From contig NZ_CP015103.1 in assembly GCF_002214505.1 (NCBI RefSeq), positions 992,001-1,056,000 of the forward strand: a DNA stretch of 64,000 nt, in the 5' to 3' direction. The notes under the pieces are model-generated. The model saw nothing but the letters and a program-made list of their open reading frames with translations. It was not told where the DNA came from and did not search any database. This stretch comes from Thermococcus siculi (lineage in GTDB: Archaea; Methanobacteriota_B; Thermococci; Thermococcales; Thermococcaceae). How positions within the stretch are numbered: position 1 is the first letter of the stretch; each line of letters begins with the position of its first letter. Shown here piece by piece: positions 1 to 9,010 of the stretch. A program made the translations under genes and the position numbers.

Positions 1-998
1 ACCGCGGTGGGCTTTCTCCTTTCCGCATCCCTTAGGGCCATGCCGAGGAAGAGCGCCTCGATCAGGCCGAGAATCCCAAAGTCGTAGGCCGGCTGGCCGA
101 AAATTGTGTATGTATAGCCCACGTTCCTCCCGAAGAGGGAACCCACGTAGCCCTTCGGATCGGTTGAGAACAGTATTCCGTGCTTTCCGAGGGGCATGCC
201 CATCTCGAAGAGCCTCTCGTAAACGGTGTACGTAACCCCCGGACGGTAGAGGAGCGTCTCGAGGAAGCCGAGCTTCCAGCCGGGGTAACTTTGAATGGTG
301 ATGTAGTACCTCGCCGCGAACACCCCCAGTAAACCGAGGAGAATTATCCCAACAACGGCGTAGCGCCTGCCCTTTGTGCCCCCGCTCAGCGCCCCCACCT
401 GGAAAAGCTTGAGGAGGTATGCTATGGCAACCGCGAGGCCGATCGTCCTGAAGGTGGAGACGACCGCTATAAGCTCCCCCAGCAGGAATACCCTGAAGTC
501 CGGCTTCACTGAAATCAGGGCGACTGCAAAATAGCCCGCCGCCAGGTACAGGAGCCTGAAAGTCGAATACCTCTCTTGGGGTTTTAGGATGGGGATCGAA
601 CCGGCCGCGAGGGGTATGATGAACAGGCCCAACACGACCGCCAGCAGGACGATGCGAAGCTCCTTTCGCGCGTTCTGGGGATTTCTGGCAACCACGCCGG
701 CCTCGTAGTGTATTATGAGCAGGGTGATTGCCACTATCGCCACCGCGCTGAGAAGTCCCCACCAACCGAGTGCGCCGAGAACCAGGAGGATAACCCCGAG
801 ATAGAGCCTCGTCTTGTGCTCATCCTTAAGCCGGCGGCCAAAGCGGTGTCCAAATAGAACGAACACCAGAAAGATGAGAGCGTAGGCGAGTGGACCCGCA
901 TCTGGGGGTGGGAGGAGATCCGGGTAGGCCAGCTTTGAAATCAGAGCCGCCAGAAGGTATGCTGCTGCGGCCGCCCAGAACACCAGGTTCAGCCTCAT
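1..998 (-). CDS. Wzy-like polytopic membrane protein, C-terminal end cut by window edge
   Basis: Reads open from an ATG at 998 to the left edge (about 332 codons visible, C-terminus missing). The translation is mostly hydrophobic with roughly nine membrane segments and short charged loops such as RRLKDEHKTR. Its last visible part, AYDFGILGLIEALFLGM, parallels YLDFGIFAVIEGFLLGL near the end of the neighbouring gene at 995-1999, so the two are tandem paralogues. The layout fits archaeal O-antigen/oligosaccharide repeat-unit polymerase-like proteins; a role in polymerising a surface glycan is inferred. The start codon overlaps the upstream stop by 4 bp (ATGA), so it belongs to one transcript with the genes at 995-1999 and 1996-2661. 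Confidence 0.7.
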   Translation of the reverse strand, partial: MRLNLVFWAAAAAYLLAALISKLAYPDLLPPPDAGPLAYALIFLVFVLFGHRFGRRLKDEHKTRLYLGVILLVLGALGWWGLLSAVAIVAITLLIIHYEAGVVARNPQNARKELRIVLLAVVLGLFIIPLAAGSIPILKPQERYSTFRLLYLAAGYFAVALISVKPDFRVFLLGELIAVVSTFRTIGLAVAIAYLLKLFQVGALSGGTKGRRYAVVGIILLGLLGVFAARYYITIQSYPGWKLGFLETLLYRPGVTYTVYERLFEMGMPLGKHGILFSTDPKGYVGSLFGRNVGYTYTIFGQPAYDFGILGLIEALFLGMALRDAERRKPTA

Positions 999-1999
999 GT
1001 CCCGACCCCGCTCGCCTCTCTCCTCATCCTCCTCCACCCAACGATTACAACATAAGCCCCGAGTCCAAAGAGGAGGTAAACCGGGAGGTCGAGTATTCCG
1101 GTCTCCACACCGACGAGTCCGTAGGCGAGGGTGCTGTAGTAGAGGGACAGCGTAACCGGGTGGGTGGCCTTCTCTATCATTCCGTAGTACAGCCCGAGGA
1201 GGAAGCCCTCGATGACCGCGAAGATCCCGAAGTCGAGGTACATGCCCCCGAGGAGGGTGGGTGTTATGGTCACACCGGTTCTTACGTACAGGAACTTGGC
1301 CACCAGTCCGCGGGGGGAATAACCTCCGGCCAGGTAGGACTTTATCCCGCTCCACTGGAGGTAGCCGTGGTACAGTCCGTTCCATCCAGCGCGCCAGACG
1401 ATTATGTCCAGCACGGACGTTGAGCTTTGGATTCTAGTCCAGAGGCTGGAAATGCTCTCGCCTCGCATCAGGGTCATACCGAGTCCCAGGACCAACACTC
1501 CACCCACTATGAGCGCGATGTGAAGTGCCTTGATCCTTCCCTCTGCCCTCAGACTCTCGTAATAAGCCGCTCCAAGGGCGATGATGCCAACGAGAACGGG
1601 GGTTCTGTATGCGTAGAGGGCCACGGTGAGAGGATATATGAGGGCGTAGCGTTTCCCCCTGATGAAGAGGTAGACGCTCGAGGGGACGCCGAGGAAGTAG
1701 GTTAGAGCCGTCAGTCTCGGGTTCAACTGGGTTCTTATGGTGGGGTGTAGGAGGGGAACGTCCCGGAGGACGAGGAGCTGGAGGCCAATTATCGCCATCG
1801 CCGTCCAGAATGCCCAGAAGATGTACTTCTCATCTATGTTCAGCCCGTCGTCCCTCCAGTCGATTCCATACCCCCTGTAAATTCCGAGGATTATTGCGAC
1901 GGAGAACACCAGTCCGACCGCTATGGTCTTCGGTTCGGCCAGCCCGACTGCTATGAAGGTCATGAAAAGCACTGGGATCAAAAGGGGCAACCCCTTCAT
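995..1999 (-). CDS. Wzy-like oligosaccharide polymerase-type membrane protein
   Basis: 334 residues, nearly all hydrophobic, with about ten membrane segments; the first (residues 4-22) follows directly after the start. A long loop around residues 190-245 contains conserved-looking polar residues (WTRIQSSTSV, GYLQWSGIKS, GGYSPRGLVAKF), as expected for the large periplasmic-side loop of Wzy-type polymerases. The C-terminal part has YLDFGIFAVIEGFLLGL, shared with the next gene downstream. It overlaps both neighbours by 4 bp and is the middle gene of a three-gene operon. Function as a surface-glycan polymerase is inferred from architecture and tandem arrangement; no catalytic residues are known well enough to check. 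Confidence 0.6.
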   Translation of the reverse strand: MKGLPLLIPVLFMTFIAVGLAEPKTIAVGLVFSVAIILGIYRGYGIDWRDDGLNIDEKYIFWAFWTAMAIIGLQLLVLRDVPLLHPTIRTQLNPRLTALTYFLGVPSSVYLFIRGKRYALIYPLTVALYAYRTPVLVGIIALGAAYYESLRAEGRIKALHIALIVGGVLVLGLGMTLMRGESISSLWTRIQSSTSVLDIIVWRAGWNGLYHGYLQWSGIKSYLAGGYSPRGLVAKFLYVRTGVTITPTLLGGMYLDFGIFAVIEGFLLGLYYGMIEKATHPVTLSLYYSTLAYGLVGVETGILDLPVYLLFGLGAYVVIVGWRRMRREASGVGT

Positions 2000-2661
2000 C
2001 CAGCCCTCACCTCAACTAGCTCCAGGGGGAGGTTCCTCTCCTCCGAGTTCACGTAGAGTATCCCGTACATATAGACCCTGTAGTCGCCGAGGTACTCCTT
2101 TAGAAACTCTATGGGCACCATGTTGGTGCTTATTATCGCGCCGTTGGAGTCCATCTGGTTTATGGTCACCGAGCCGTAGGATAGGTAGTCCGCCTTGTAC
2201 TTGAGCATCCCGAGCTGTATCGGCGTGATGTTGCCGTCTATGTAGATTATACCGCTGAACCTCTCGGAGTATGCCTCAACAGTCAGGTTGTCGACTATCT
2301 CGCCCATCTCTCCAAGCTGCGGCGGAAGCTCGTAGACGTAGACCTTTCCATGATAGTCTATCGTTATCAGCCTCGCTTTCAGGTCTTCCTTTGTTGCACT
2401 TGGGCCGCCGACGCTCAGCACCTTCCCGTCAGAGACTATGTTTATCGTTGAACCCTGGACGCTCAGGAGGGTTCCCGTCACGGTCTCCCCGTCAATGGTC
2501 TCCACCGTGATCGTCACGTTGAACCCCTTCACCAGGAGTCCGTAAGCATGGTTGGCCGCCTCGTATATCTCGCCACCTTGGTAGTGCTGGACGTAGTAGT
2601 TGAGAGTGACCCCCAGCGCGGCTATGATTATGATAATTAGAAGGAGGTTTCTCCTCTCCAT
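1996..2661 (-). CDS. Membrane-anchored extracytoplasmic protein of unknown function
   Basis: 221 residues from the ATG at 2661. An N-terminal membrane anchor (residues 6-24, LLLIIIIIAALGVTLNYYVQ) is followed by a soluble, probably external beta-rich domain with several Asn-X-Thr/Ser sequons (FNVTITV, DNLTVEA, DGNITPI). The open frame extends upstream to 2790, but a TATA-like box at 2704-2713 on this strand lies within that extension, so transcription probably starts near 2682; GTGGTGGGGAAG before 2661 gives a ribosome site. First gene of the operon with two Wzy-like membrane proteins, suggesting a part in surface-polysaccharide assembly. I do not recognise the family. Confidence 0.65.
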   Translation of the reverse strand: MERRNLLLIIIIIAALGVTLNYYVQHYQGGEIYEAANHAYGLLVKGFNVTITVETIDGETVTGTLLSVQGSTINIVSDGKVLSVGGPSATKEDLKARLITIDYHGKVYVYELPPQLGEMGEIVDNLTVEAYSERFSGIIYIDGNITPIQLGMLKYKADYLSYGSVTINQMDSNGAIISTNMVPIEFLKEYLGDYRVYMYGILYVNSEERNLPLELVEVRAG

Positions 2662-2703
2662 CTTCCCCACCACACCGTCCGCTAAATCCCATGCGGTTAC
2701 GCG

Positions 2704-2713
2704 GGTTTTATAT
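2704..2713 (-). promoter_or_regulatory. TATA box of the 2661-1 operon
   Basis: ATATAAAA on the minus strand, preceded by a purine-rich BRE-like stretch. It lies about 45 bp before the ATG at 2661 and decides against the longer frame starting at 2790. The 272 bp between this operon and the subtilase gene (2662-2933) hold this promoter and the divergent one at 2882-2892; I see nothing else there. Confidence 0.6.
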
Positions 2714-2881
2714 GTTTTGGTGTATTCCGCCCTCCAATCGGTGCGGTATTCCTGAAATAACCCCCTATGGTGTTCTGGAACTCTGTCCACTGAGGCTCTA
2801 ATGGTGTTTTCAATGTCTTAAAATAGCCACTGTCGGTGTTACATCGGCATCTAGAGCTTTTTTATTACTTCGGAGAGCGAA

Positions 2882-2892
2882 ATATTTATATC
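2882..2892 (+). promoter_or_regulatory. TATA box of the subtilase gene
   Basis: ATATTTATATC lies about 50 bp upstream of the candidate start codons at 2934 (GTG) and 2943 (TTG), placing the transcript start near 2915 and leaving a short leader. Confidence 0.6.
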
Positions 2893-2933
2893 CATGCGAC
2901 TTTTACAGTATAGGTGACCATTACGATTAGGGG

Positions 2934-5900
2934 GTGTCAGGATTGGGTAAGAAAGTGCTGAGTCTTTTAATTTCGGTGCTAATGGTATTCTCAGTAGTTG
3001 CAGTAGCTTTCCAGGGAGTTGCCGCGGACAATATCAATAACCTTGGAATCACTACCACTGTCCAGAAAGTCAAAGCCGCCCCAGAGAGCACAGAAAAGTC
3101 AACCGTTTCGCCGCTGGAAAAGATAGAACCAACATTGCTGGAGATTTTAAATGGGAAAGAATCACAGGGAACCATCGAGATTGGGGATCAGAAATGGGTC
3201 ATGGTCCATATTTCTGCCACCAAGGACATCAAAACCTCGTTCAAGGAAATTAAAGTTGTCGGAAAGACCAGGTTTATGGACACTGTTGTCTACCTAGCAC
3301 TCGTTCCTGTAAGCGAGGGTAGTGCAGATGAGCTCATAAAAATTGCCTCTCTCCCAGAGGTGGAGGGAATAAGCAGAAGTGTACCTTTCGAGCCAATAGA
3401 CATAAAGAAAGATACAGAAATTCAAACGAAGTCAATACCGCTTCCACACTCGAAATTTGCCTACAGGGCCAAACCTCAAAGGCTTGGGGTAAGAACTATT
3501 GACGAGAAACCGACTATCTCAATCCGGGATGCTATAAAAGGGAGACTGGAGGAACTCCAAAAAGATAGCCCCGCTGTGAATGGAAGGGCTAACATCGAAG
3601 TCCCTGCGGTTCAGCCCCTAGCCGTTGAACCTGGGCCTGATGACATCTTTGCCGTTTACCACCACGGGTCTTACATGACTTGGGTGGACCTCAACGTTAC
3701 AGGTGAGGGAGTAAAGGTCGCCGTTATTGACAGCGGTGTTGACTTTGGAAACCCCGACCTCCAGGACGCATACGCTGTCGACACGAACCCGAATTCTCCG
3801 TACTATGGATGGCCAATCGCCTTTGATGGCAACTCCCTTATCTATTACCTAGCCCTTGGAGCCACTTTTGCGGATGCATACTCTTATACGGGCTATCTCT
3901 ACTCCTGGTACACCCCGACTATAGTTAACGTGACCCCGTATATCTACGGAGGATACTTCGGCATAGGCTACCGTGGGGACTATACGACAGTCTTTACGAG
4001 CATGAGCCTCGCCAACATTCCCGATGACTCTGAGAGAGCTCAGCTGATTAACAACACCCTTCAGTGGATTGGAAACGTTAGCAGCGTCCTCTTGGTTGAC
4101 GATGACGGTGGGGACATATTTGAGGTGCTCTACGAGAACGCCTTAGACGCACTTGGGGTCAACTACACCTACTATGAGGTCCCCAATGAGACTGCAAACG
4201 GTCCTAACGTCACGGTTCTTAGCAGTTATGACCTAGTACTCTGGTTCACGGGAGCGGCTTGGAACAACACTCTAACTGAGTCGGACGTGAGTAACCTTAC
4301 GGCGTACCTTGAGAGCGGCGGGAAGCTCTGGCTAATAAGCGACGATTACATTTATGACGGAGGTCTAGATAACACGACCGTTAAATACAATTTCACCACA
4401 AAATATCTTCATGTGACTGGTGCCTTGGAGGACTTCCCTGTGCCGACGATTCTCTATGACTACATCAGCGGACCATATCATGGCGGGGAGGTCTACTGGG
4501 GTCTCTACGAGAGTCCGACTGACATGTACGCGGACTACATATTCCCCGACAATAATGCCACGCCACTTCTAACTGGATTTACTGCCTATGCTTACGACAT
4601 GCATTACGGTTGGCTCTATACCGACGTCAAGCTTCCACTTAACGACACCTTGGGCGTTCCTAGCACTAGTGGGGTAATGAAGCTTGGTCTCCACCCTGAT
4701 CTCGCTCTCTGGGCAGACTGGTACGGCGGTTTCGTTCTCGTAACCGACCCCAATGCAAACCAGACTTACGACACGGTTTATACAGATGTTGCTCCAGCCA
4801 CGGTCATTGACTTCAACAAGGATGTTGGCCACACGAAAGACAACCCAGTGATACAGCTTGACTTCTGGAACACGTTTGATGGATGGTTTGGACAGGACGG
4901 TTACGCCGACCTCTCTGGAGGCATGATCTACTACATAGCCGACGGAAAGACACCCATCCCATACTCCGATGTTGTCGCCGAGAGGTGGGGACTGCCTCTG
5001 AGAGTACCTGCCAATGGCGAACTTGTGGCCTTCATGATAGGTAACGTCTACACCGCCGGTGGAGACCACGGAACCCTCTGTGCAGCGGCAGTCGGGGCCA
5101 GAGGAAGAACGTTCTTTGGTCTTACATTTGGCAACGCTATAAACGCCAAGATAATTGCTGAGGGTTCGATGTACCAGGGAGGAAGCTGGATTGACTATGT
5201 GTACTTCGCAGTTGAAGGCTATGATGGAAAACCCGGAACGGGGGATGAGGCTCAGATAGTCAGCAACAGCTATGGTGCATCTTCCATCATAAACAAGGGA
5301 TACACGTGGGCCGACAGGTTCCTTTACTACATAACTAGTGTTTACGCCCCAACGACAACGTTCTTCTTCGCCGCCGGTAACGGTGGGCCCGGATACGGTA
5401 CAGTCACCAGTGAGGGTGCCTCTCCGTTCGTGGTTACAGTCGGTGCCGCGGTTGAGTGGGGTTACAGAGGACTGTTCGGTTACGACGACGGTCCGTGGCA
5501 GCAGTTCATGGCCAACTATGGAGACGCTGCTGACTTCTCCAACAAGGGTCCAAACGCCCTCGGCCAGCCTGATCCTGATGTGCTGGCAGTGGGTGAATTT
5601 GCACTCGGCAGTCTTGCCCTCAACTCGGTGGGAGATGGATTCTGGGCAAGCGATCTGTGGAGCGGAACGAGCCTCGCCACCCCAATGGCCTCGGGAATCG
5701 CAGCCCTTGTTTACCAGGCGTACTATGAGGCCCACGGTAGATGGCCAACTGCACAGGAAGTTAAAGAGATACTCATGAGTACTGCTAAGAACGTGAACCA
5801 TGATGTGTTTACCCAGGGAGCTGGATTCCTCGACGCTTACAGTGCCGTTGAGGCTGCCATGAACATAGATGGCATATTAGTGTCTCCAAGTGAATGGGCA

Positions 5901-8582
5901 GCTGGCAAGACGGACTACGAAGGACTTGCCAATGTCATGTACCCAGGAGAGAGCGACTCGCAGACGTTCACCGTCGAAAACATGAACCCCAGCAGCGCCA
6001 AGGAGATCAATGTCTCCGCGGAAGTGTTTGAGAAGATTGGAGAGGTTGAGTTCGATGTTATCGGGAACTCTTGGGCCTACTACAGGATAGACCAGTACAT
6101 ACCACCAGATGCCGACCTTATGAAAGTTACCCTCTACACTTCCTACGACAACTTTGACAACAACAGCGACTACATGTCGGATGCGTACCCATGGTTCAGG
6201 ATATACGATGTGACTTTTGTTGATGGCAACATGACTACAAACCTCCTTCAGCAGTCGGCCAAGGAAGGAAACGTGGTATCCGCCATGCTTGGCAATCCTA
6301 CCCAGAAGTATCACGACATGATGCTCATCCAGATAAGGGACATAATGCGGCTCTACGGCAAGACCAGCACTTATCCCGCGAAGGTCAAGCTTGAATTCTA
6401 CAAGAGAACCCCCTGGGACTGGGTTACCCTCGATAAGGCCAGTCTCACGGTTGGAGCAGGGAAGACCGCTAAGTTTACCGCGAAGATAAAGGTTCCCTCA
6501 GACGCTTCCTATGGTATCTATGAGGGTGCTATATACCTCAAGTACGATGGAAAGGAGACCACCATACCTGTAAGCGTTGTGGTTGCATCCCCGACTCCTG
6601 AGTTCGAGTTTGGAGACAACACTAACGCCAGTGGTCTCTATGATAACGGCAACGTCTACGGCTACTTTGATTGGGGATGGAGGTATGAGAGTGGTGACTG
6701 GAGGCTGTTCTACTTCAACGTGCCTGAAGCCGAAGAGGGGAGCTATGTAATAGCAGACGTCGCATGGGACGGCACGATAACGGACATCAACCTCCACCTC
6801 CTCGGACCAAGTGTTGACGAGTGGAGCATGAAGTATCCGGACGTCATGGGTCCGTACGGCCTGAAGGAGATTGGCAGGAGTGACGATGGATACGTGGGCC
6901 GTGGTCTGTTCCTCTACCAGACCTCAAGCGGTGTCAATGAGGAACTAATAGCGGGCAAAGCGTACGAGGGCCTAAACGCTCTCTGGCTCCACAACGTCCT
7001 CTTCGATGGAAACGCCAGTTACAGAACGTTTTACGGACGCGTTGGCATGGCCAAAGTCTATCCGGAGAGCTGGATTGAATCCCTTGGGCCTAGGATAGGG
7101 GAGAGGACCTTTACAGTGGAGCTCCCCGAGTGGGCTGGTGACCTCACCATAATGGCGAGCGGGTTCAGCACTCCACTAATCTACCAGGACGTAGTTGCCC
7201 CGCCGACCGGTAACTCAGATTATTATACGGTGAACGTCGTGAGTTCCCCGGTACTTGATGTTCAGCTTACCAGTGTGTGGGACGATATTGCAGGGGTTGA
7301 CCTTGACCTGTATGTTTACTACAATGCTAGCGGTACACTTATAGAAGTGGGAAGCTCACTTACATCGACCTCCGATGAACATGTTTCCTTGAGCTTCCCA
7401 TATCCGGGCCAGTACGTCATTGAGGTTTACTCATACAACAACCCCGCCCCAGGAGACGCTACCTATGATATCCAGATAACCACGATTGACGGAAACGAGC
7501 TCCAAGTCAAGAACGTTACTAGCACCAGCTCGGGTTACGTCGTTGACATGATATACAACCTCACTGATGAGCACCTTAACGCTACTGTGCCTCTCAATGG
7601 AATAATCCTCATGGGAACTACGAAGAATCCATTACTCTTCCAGATACCGGTAACTATCACCCCGGTTCCGTACGATGTCGAACTTACAAGCGTCAAGACC
7701 AGCGGTGTTCCCGACATCAACGGGGAGTATGAGGTAACTGCCTATGTCACTAACAACGGACCGTACAATGCCACCAACGTCCAGGTTAACCTCTTCAGAG
7801 ACGATCTGCCCACGGATGTCCAGGCAGTAATCCCGCTTATTCAGCCGGGAGAAGTTTACGAGGTAACATTCAGCATCCCCGTGGGTGACATTGAGCTGCA
7901 TTCATACAAGATTGCCGTCTCTGCTCCAGAGGACGTCAACCTTGACAACAATGAGAAGCTTGTCTATGCGAGGGGAGTCGATGAGAACAATGTACCTTGG
8001 GTCTACGCCTTAGGCGAGAGTGTTGGAACCGCCAAGATAACCAGTGCCCACGACGCAGGCAGGAGAATCTACTATGTTACCGTGGACGGGGAGCACGGGG
8101 TTAAAGTTACTACGCTGATCAAGCTTCCACAGGACACAATCTACTACCATGTCAATGTCGAAGGTGCCACACTGCTCAACGTGACGTCCAGAAGTGTCTC
8201 TGATGGACTGCTATTATACGTAACAACGAAGCTTAACTCTCCAGGCACGATAAGAGTTGAATTCAGGACACAGAGTGACTACAATAGCATCTCTGCGATG
8301 AACTACGTCTGGTACATGCTCTACTGGAGGTACGACCAGAAGTTCGACCTACTCTACCAGAAGGCAGTCGAACTCGGAGTTGACAACGAGACCCTCCAGG
8401 AGGCCATGCACTACAATGAGCTCGCCGACCAGTACTACGAAGATGCAGAGAAGTACATGACCCCAGGAAGAGACGCTCTGGCAGTAGCTGCACTACCCTA
8501 CATGCGCAAGGCGTACATAAACATCCTCGAGGCATACAACATCCTTGAGCAGGCCATCGAGGAGTTCCAGGAGGGGGGCTGA
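2934..8582 (+). CDS. Secreted pyrolysin-like subtilisin-family serine protease with a large insert in the catalytic domain
   Basis: About 1,880 residues. A signal peptide (residues 8-30, VLSLLISVLMVFSVVAVAF) is followed by a propeptide, then an S8 catalytic domain with Asp266 (AVIDSGVDF), His712 (GGDHGTLC), oxyanion Asn816 (AAGNGGPG) and Ser913 (GTSLATP). The Asp-to-His distance is about 446 residues, against under 200 in pyrolysin as I recall it. The insert contains a Rossmann-like segment (about 385-480: VLLVDDDGGD, YDLVLWFTG, LESGGKLWLISDD) resembling GATase1/ThuA-like domains. Downstream are beta-rich domains, a CARDB-like domain (about 1580-1680) and a helical C-terminus without a membrane anchor. 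Start is ambiguous: GTG at 2934, or TTG at 2943 better spaced from AGGGGGTG. Many Asn-X-Ser/Thr sequons fit a secreted glycoprotein. Likely degrades external protein for peptide fermentation. Confidence 0.93.
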   Translation: MSGLGKKVLSLLISVLMVFSVVAVAFQGVAADNINNLGITTTVQKVKAAPESTEKSTVSPLEKIEPTLLEILNGKESQGTIEIGDQKWVMVHISATKDIKTSFKEIKVVGKTRFMDTVVYLALVPVSEGSADELIKIASLPEVEGISRSVPFEPIDIKKDTEIQTKSIPLPHSKFAYRAKPQRLGVRTIDEKPTISIRDAIKGRLEELQKDSPAVNGRANIEVPAVQPLAVEPGPDDIFAVYHHGSYMTWVDLNVTGEGVKVAVIDSGVDFGNPDLQDAYAVDTNPNSPYYGWPIAFDGNSLIYYLALGATFADAYSYTGYLYSWYTPTIVNVTPYIYGGYFGIGYRGDYTTVFTSMSLANIPDDSERAQLINNTLQWIGNVSSVLLVDDDGGDIFEVLYENALDALGVNYTYYEVPNETANGPNVTVLSSYDLVLWFTGAAWNNTLTESDVSNLTAYLESGGKLWLISDDYIYDGGLDNTTVKYNFTTKYLHVTGALEDFPVPTILYDYISGPYHGGEVYWGLYESPTDMYADYIFPDNNATPLLTGFTAYAYDMHYGWLYTDVKLPLNDTLGVPSTSGVMKLGLHPDLALWADWYGGFVLVTDPNANQTYDTVYTDVAPATVIDFNKDVGHTKDNPVIQLDFWNTFDGWFGQDGYADLSGGMIYYIADGKTPIPYSDVVAERWGLPLRVPANGELVAFMIGNVYTAGGDHGTLCAAAVGARGRTFFGLTFGNAINAKIIAEGSMYQGGSWIDYVYFAVEGYDGKPGTGDEAQIVSNSYGASSIINKGYTWADRFLYYITSVYAPTTTFFFAAGNGGPGYGTVTSEGASPFVVTVGAAVEWGYRGLFGYDDGPWQQFMANYGDAADFSNKGPNALGQPDPDVLAVGEFALGSLALNSVGDGFWASDLWSGTSLATPMASGIAALVYQAYYEAHGRWPTAQEVKEILMSTAKNVNHDVFTQGAGFLDAYSAVEAAMNIDGILVSPSEWAAGKTDYEGLANVMYPGESDSQTFTVENMNPSSAKEINVSAEVFEKIGEVEFDVIGNSWAYYRIDQYIPPDADLMKVTLYTSYDNFDNNSDYMSDAYPWFRIYDVTFVDGNMTTNLLQQSAKEGNVVSAMLGNPTQKYHDMMLIQIRDIMRLYGKTSTYPAKVKLEFYKRTPWDWVTLDKASLTVGAGKTAKFTAKIKVPSDASYGIYEGAIYLKYDGKETTIPVSVVVASPTPEFEFGDNTNASGLYDNGNVYGYFDWGWRYESGDWRLFYFNVPEAEEGSYVIADVAWDGTITDINLHLLGPSVDEWSMKYPDVMGPYGLKEIGRSDDGYVGRGLFLYQTSSGVNEELIAGKAYEGLNALWLHNVLFDGNASYRTFYGRVGMAKVYPESWIESLGPRIGERTFTVELPEWAGDLTIMASGFSTPLIYQDVVAPPTGNSDYYTVNVVSSPVLDVQLTSVWDDIAGVDLDLYVYYNASGTLIEVGSSLTSTSDEHVSLSFPYPGQYVIEVYSYNNPAPGDATYDIQITTIDGNELQVKNVTSTSSGYVVDMIYNLTDEHLNATVPLNGIILMGTTKNPLLFQIPVTITPVPYDVELTSVKTSGVPDINGEYEVTAYVTNNGPYNATNVQVNLFRDDLPTDVQAVIPLIQPGEVYEVTFSIPVGDIELHSYKIAVSAPEDVNLDNNEKLVYARGVDENNVPWVYALGESVGTAKITSAHDAGRRIYYVTVDGEHGVKVTTLIKLPQDTIYYHVNVEGATLLNVTSRSVSDGLLLYVTTKLNSPGTIRVEFRTQSDYNSISAMNYVWYMLYWRYDQKFDLLYQKAVELGVDNETLQEAMHYNELADQYYEDAEKYMTPGRDALAVAALPYMRKAYINILEAYNILEQAIEEFQEGG

Positions 8583-8598
8583 AACCCCTCTAATTCCC

Positions 8599-8622
8599 TC
8601 TCTTGTTTTCTGTTTTCTATTT
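8599..8622 (+). terminator. T-rich terminator after the subtilase gene
   Basis: Pyrimidine-rich stretch with repeated TTTT runs just after the stop codon, as in archaeal intrinsic termination. No hairpin is needed or seen. Confidence 0.4.
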
Positions 8623-8669
8623 ACCCAATCCTTTTAAACCCCCGCGCGTTTCTCAACCCGGTGGCGCTC

Positions 8670-8969
8670 ATGATATATGTTAAAATCTACCGAGTTCAGG
8701 GTGAGGTCCTTCTCGCTGCGTGCGACGAGGAACTCCTCGGAAAGACCTTCCGCGAGGGTGAACTGAAGCTTGAGGTCAAGGAGCGCTTCTACAAGGGGGA
8801 GCTGGTTGAAGAGGGCGCTCTGGAGGCCCTCCTTGAGGAAGCAACGATAGCCAACCTGACCGGCGAGCGCTGCGTCTCGAAGGCGATCGAGCTTGGCTAC
8901 GTCGAGGAGGAGAGGGTGCTGTACATAGAGGGAATCCCCCACGCCCAGATGGCGAGGCTCTTCCTCTGA
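8670..8969 (+). CDS. DUF424 family protein
   Basis: 99 residues beginning MIYVKIYRVQGEVLLAACDE, the typical opening of archaeal DUF424 proteins, a small cytoplasmic family without a settled function. An in-frame GTG at 8661 would add three residues, but GGTG at 8660-8663 is better read as the ribosome site for the ATG at 8670. A TATA-like CCTTTTAAACC lies near 8630-8640. It sits directly upstream of the NMD3 homologue, which has its own TATA box, so a link to ribosome or translation function is possible but only suggested by position. Confidence 0.8.
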   Translation: MIYVKIYRVQGEVLLAACDEELLGKTFREGELKLEVKERFYKGELVEEGALEALLEEATIANLTGERCVSKAIELGYVEEERVLYIEGIPHAQMARLFL

Positions 8970-9010
8970 AGGTTTTTAAACTCCCCTTCAATTCTTCCTC
9001 CGGTGAGAGC

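Noticed and set aside
4569-5801. 410-codon frame antisense to the subtilase
   Set aside because: Lies wholly within the catalytic domain of the protease; no ribosome site or promoter.
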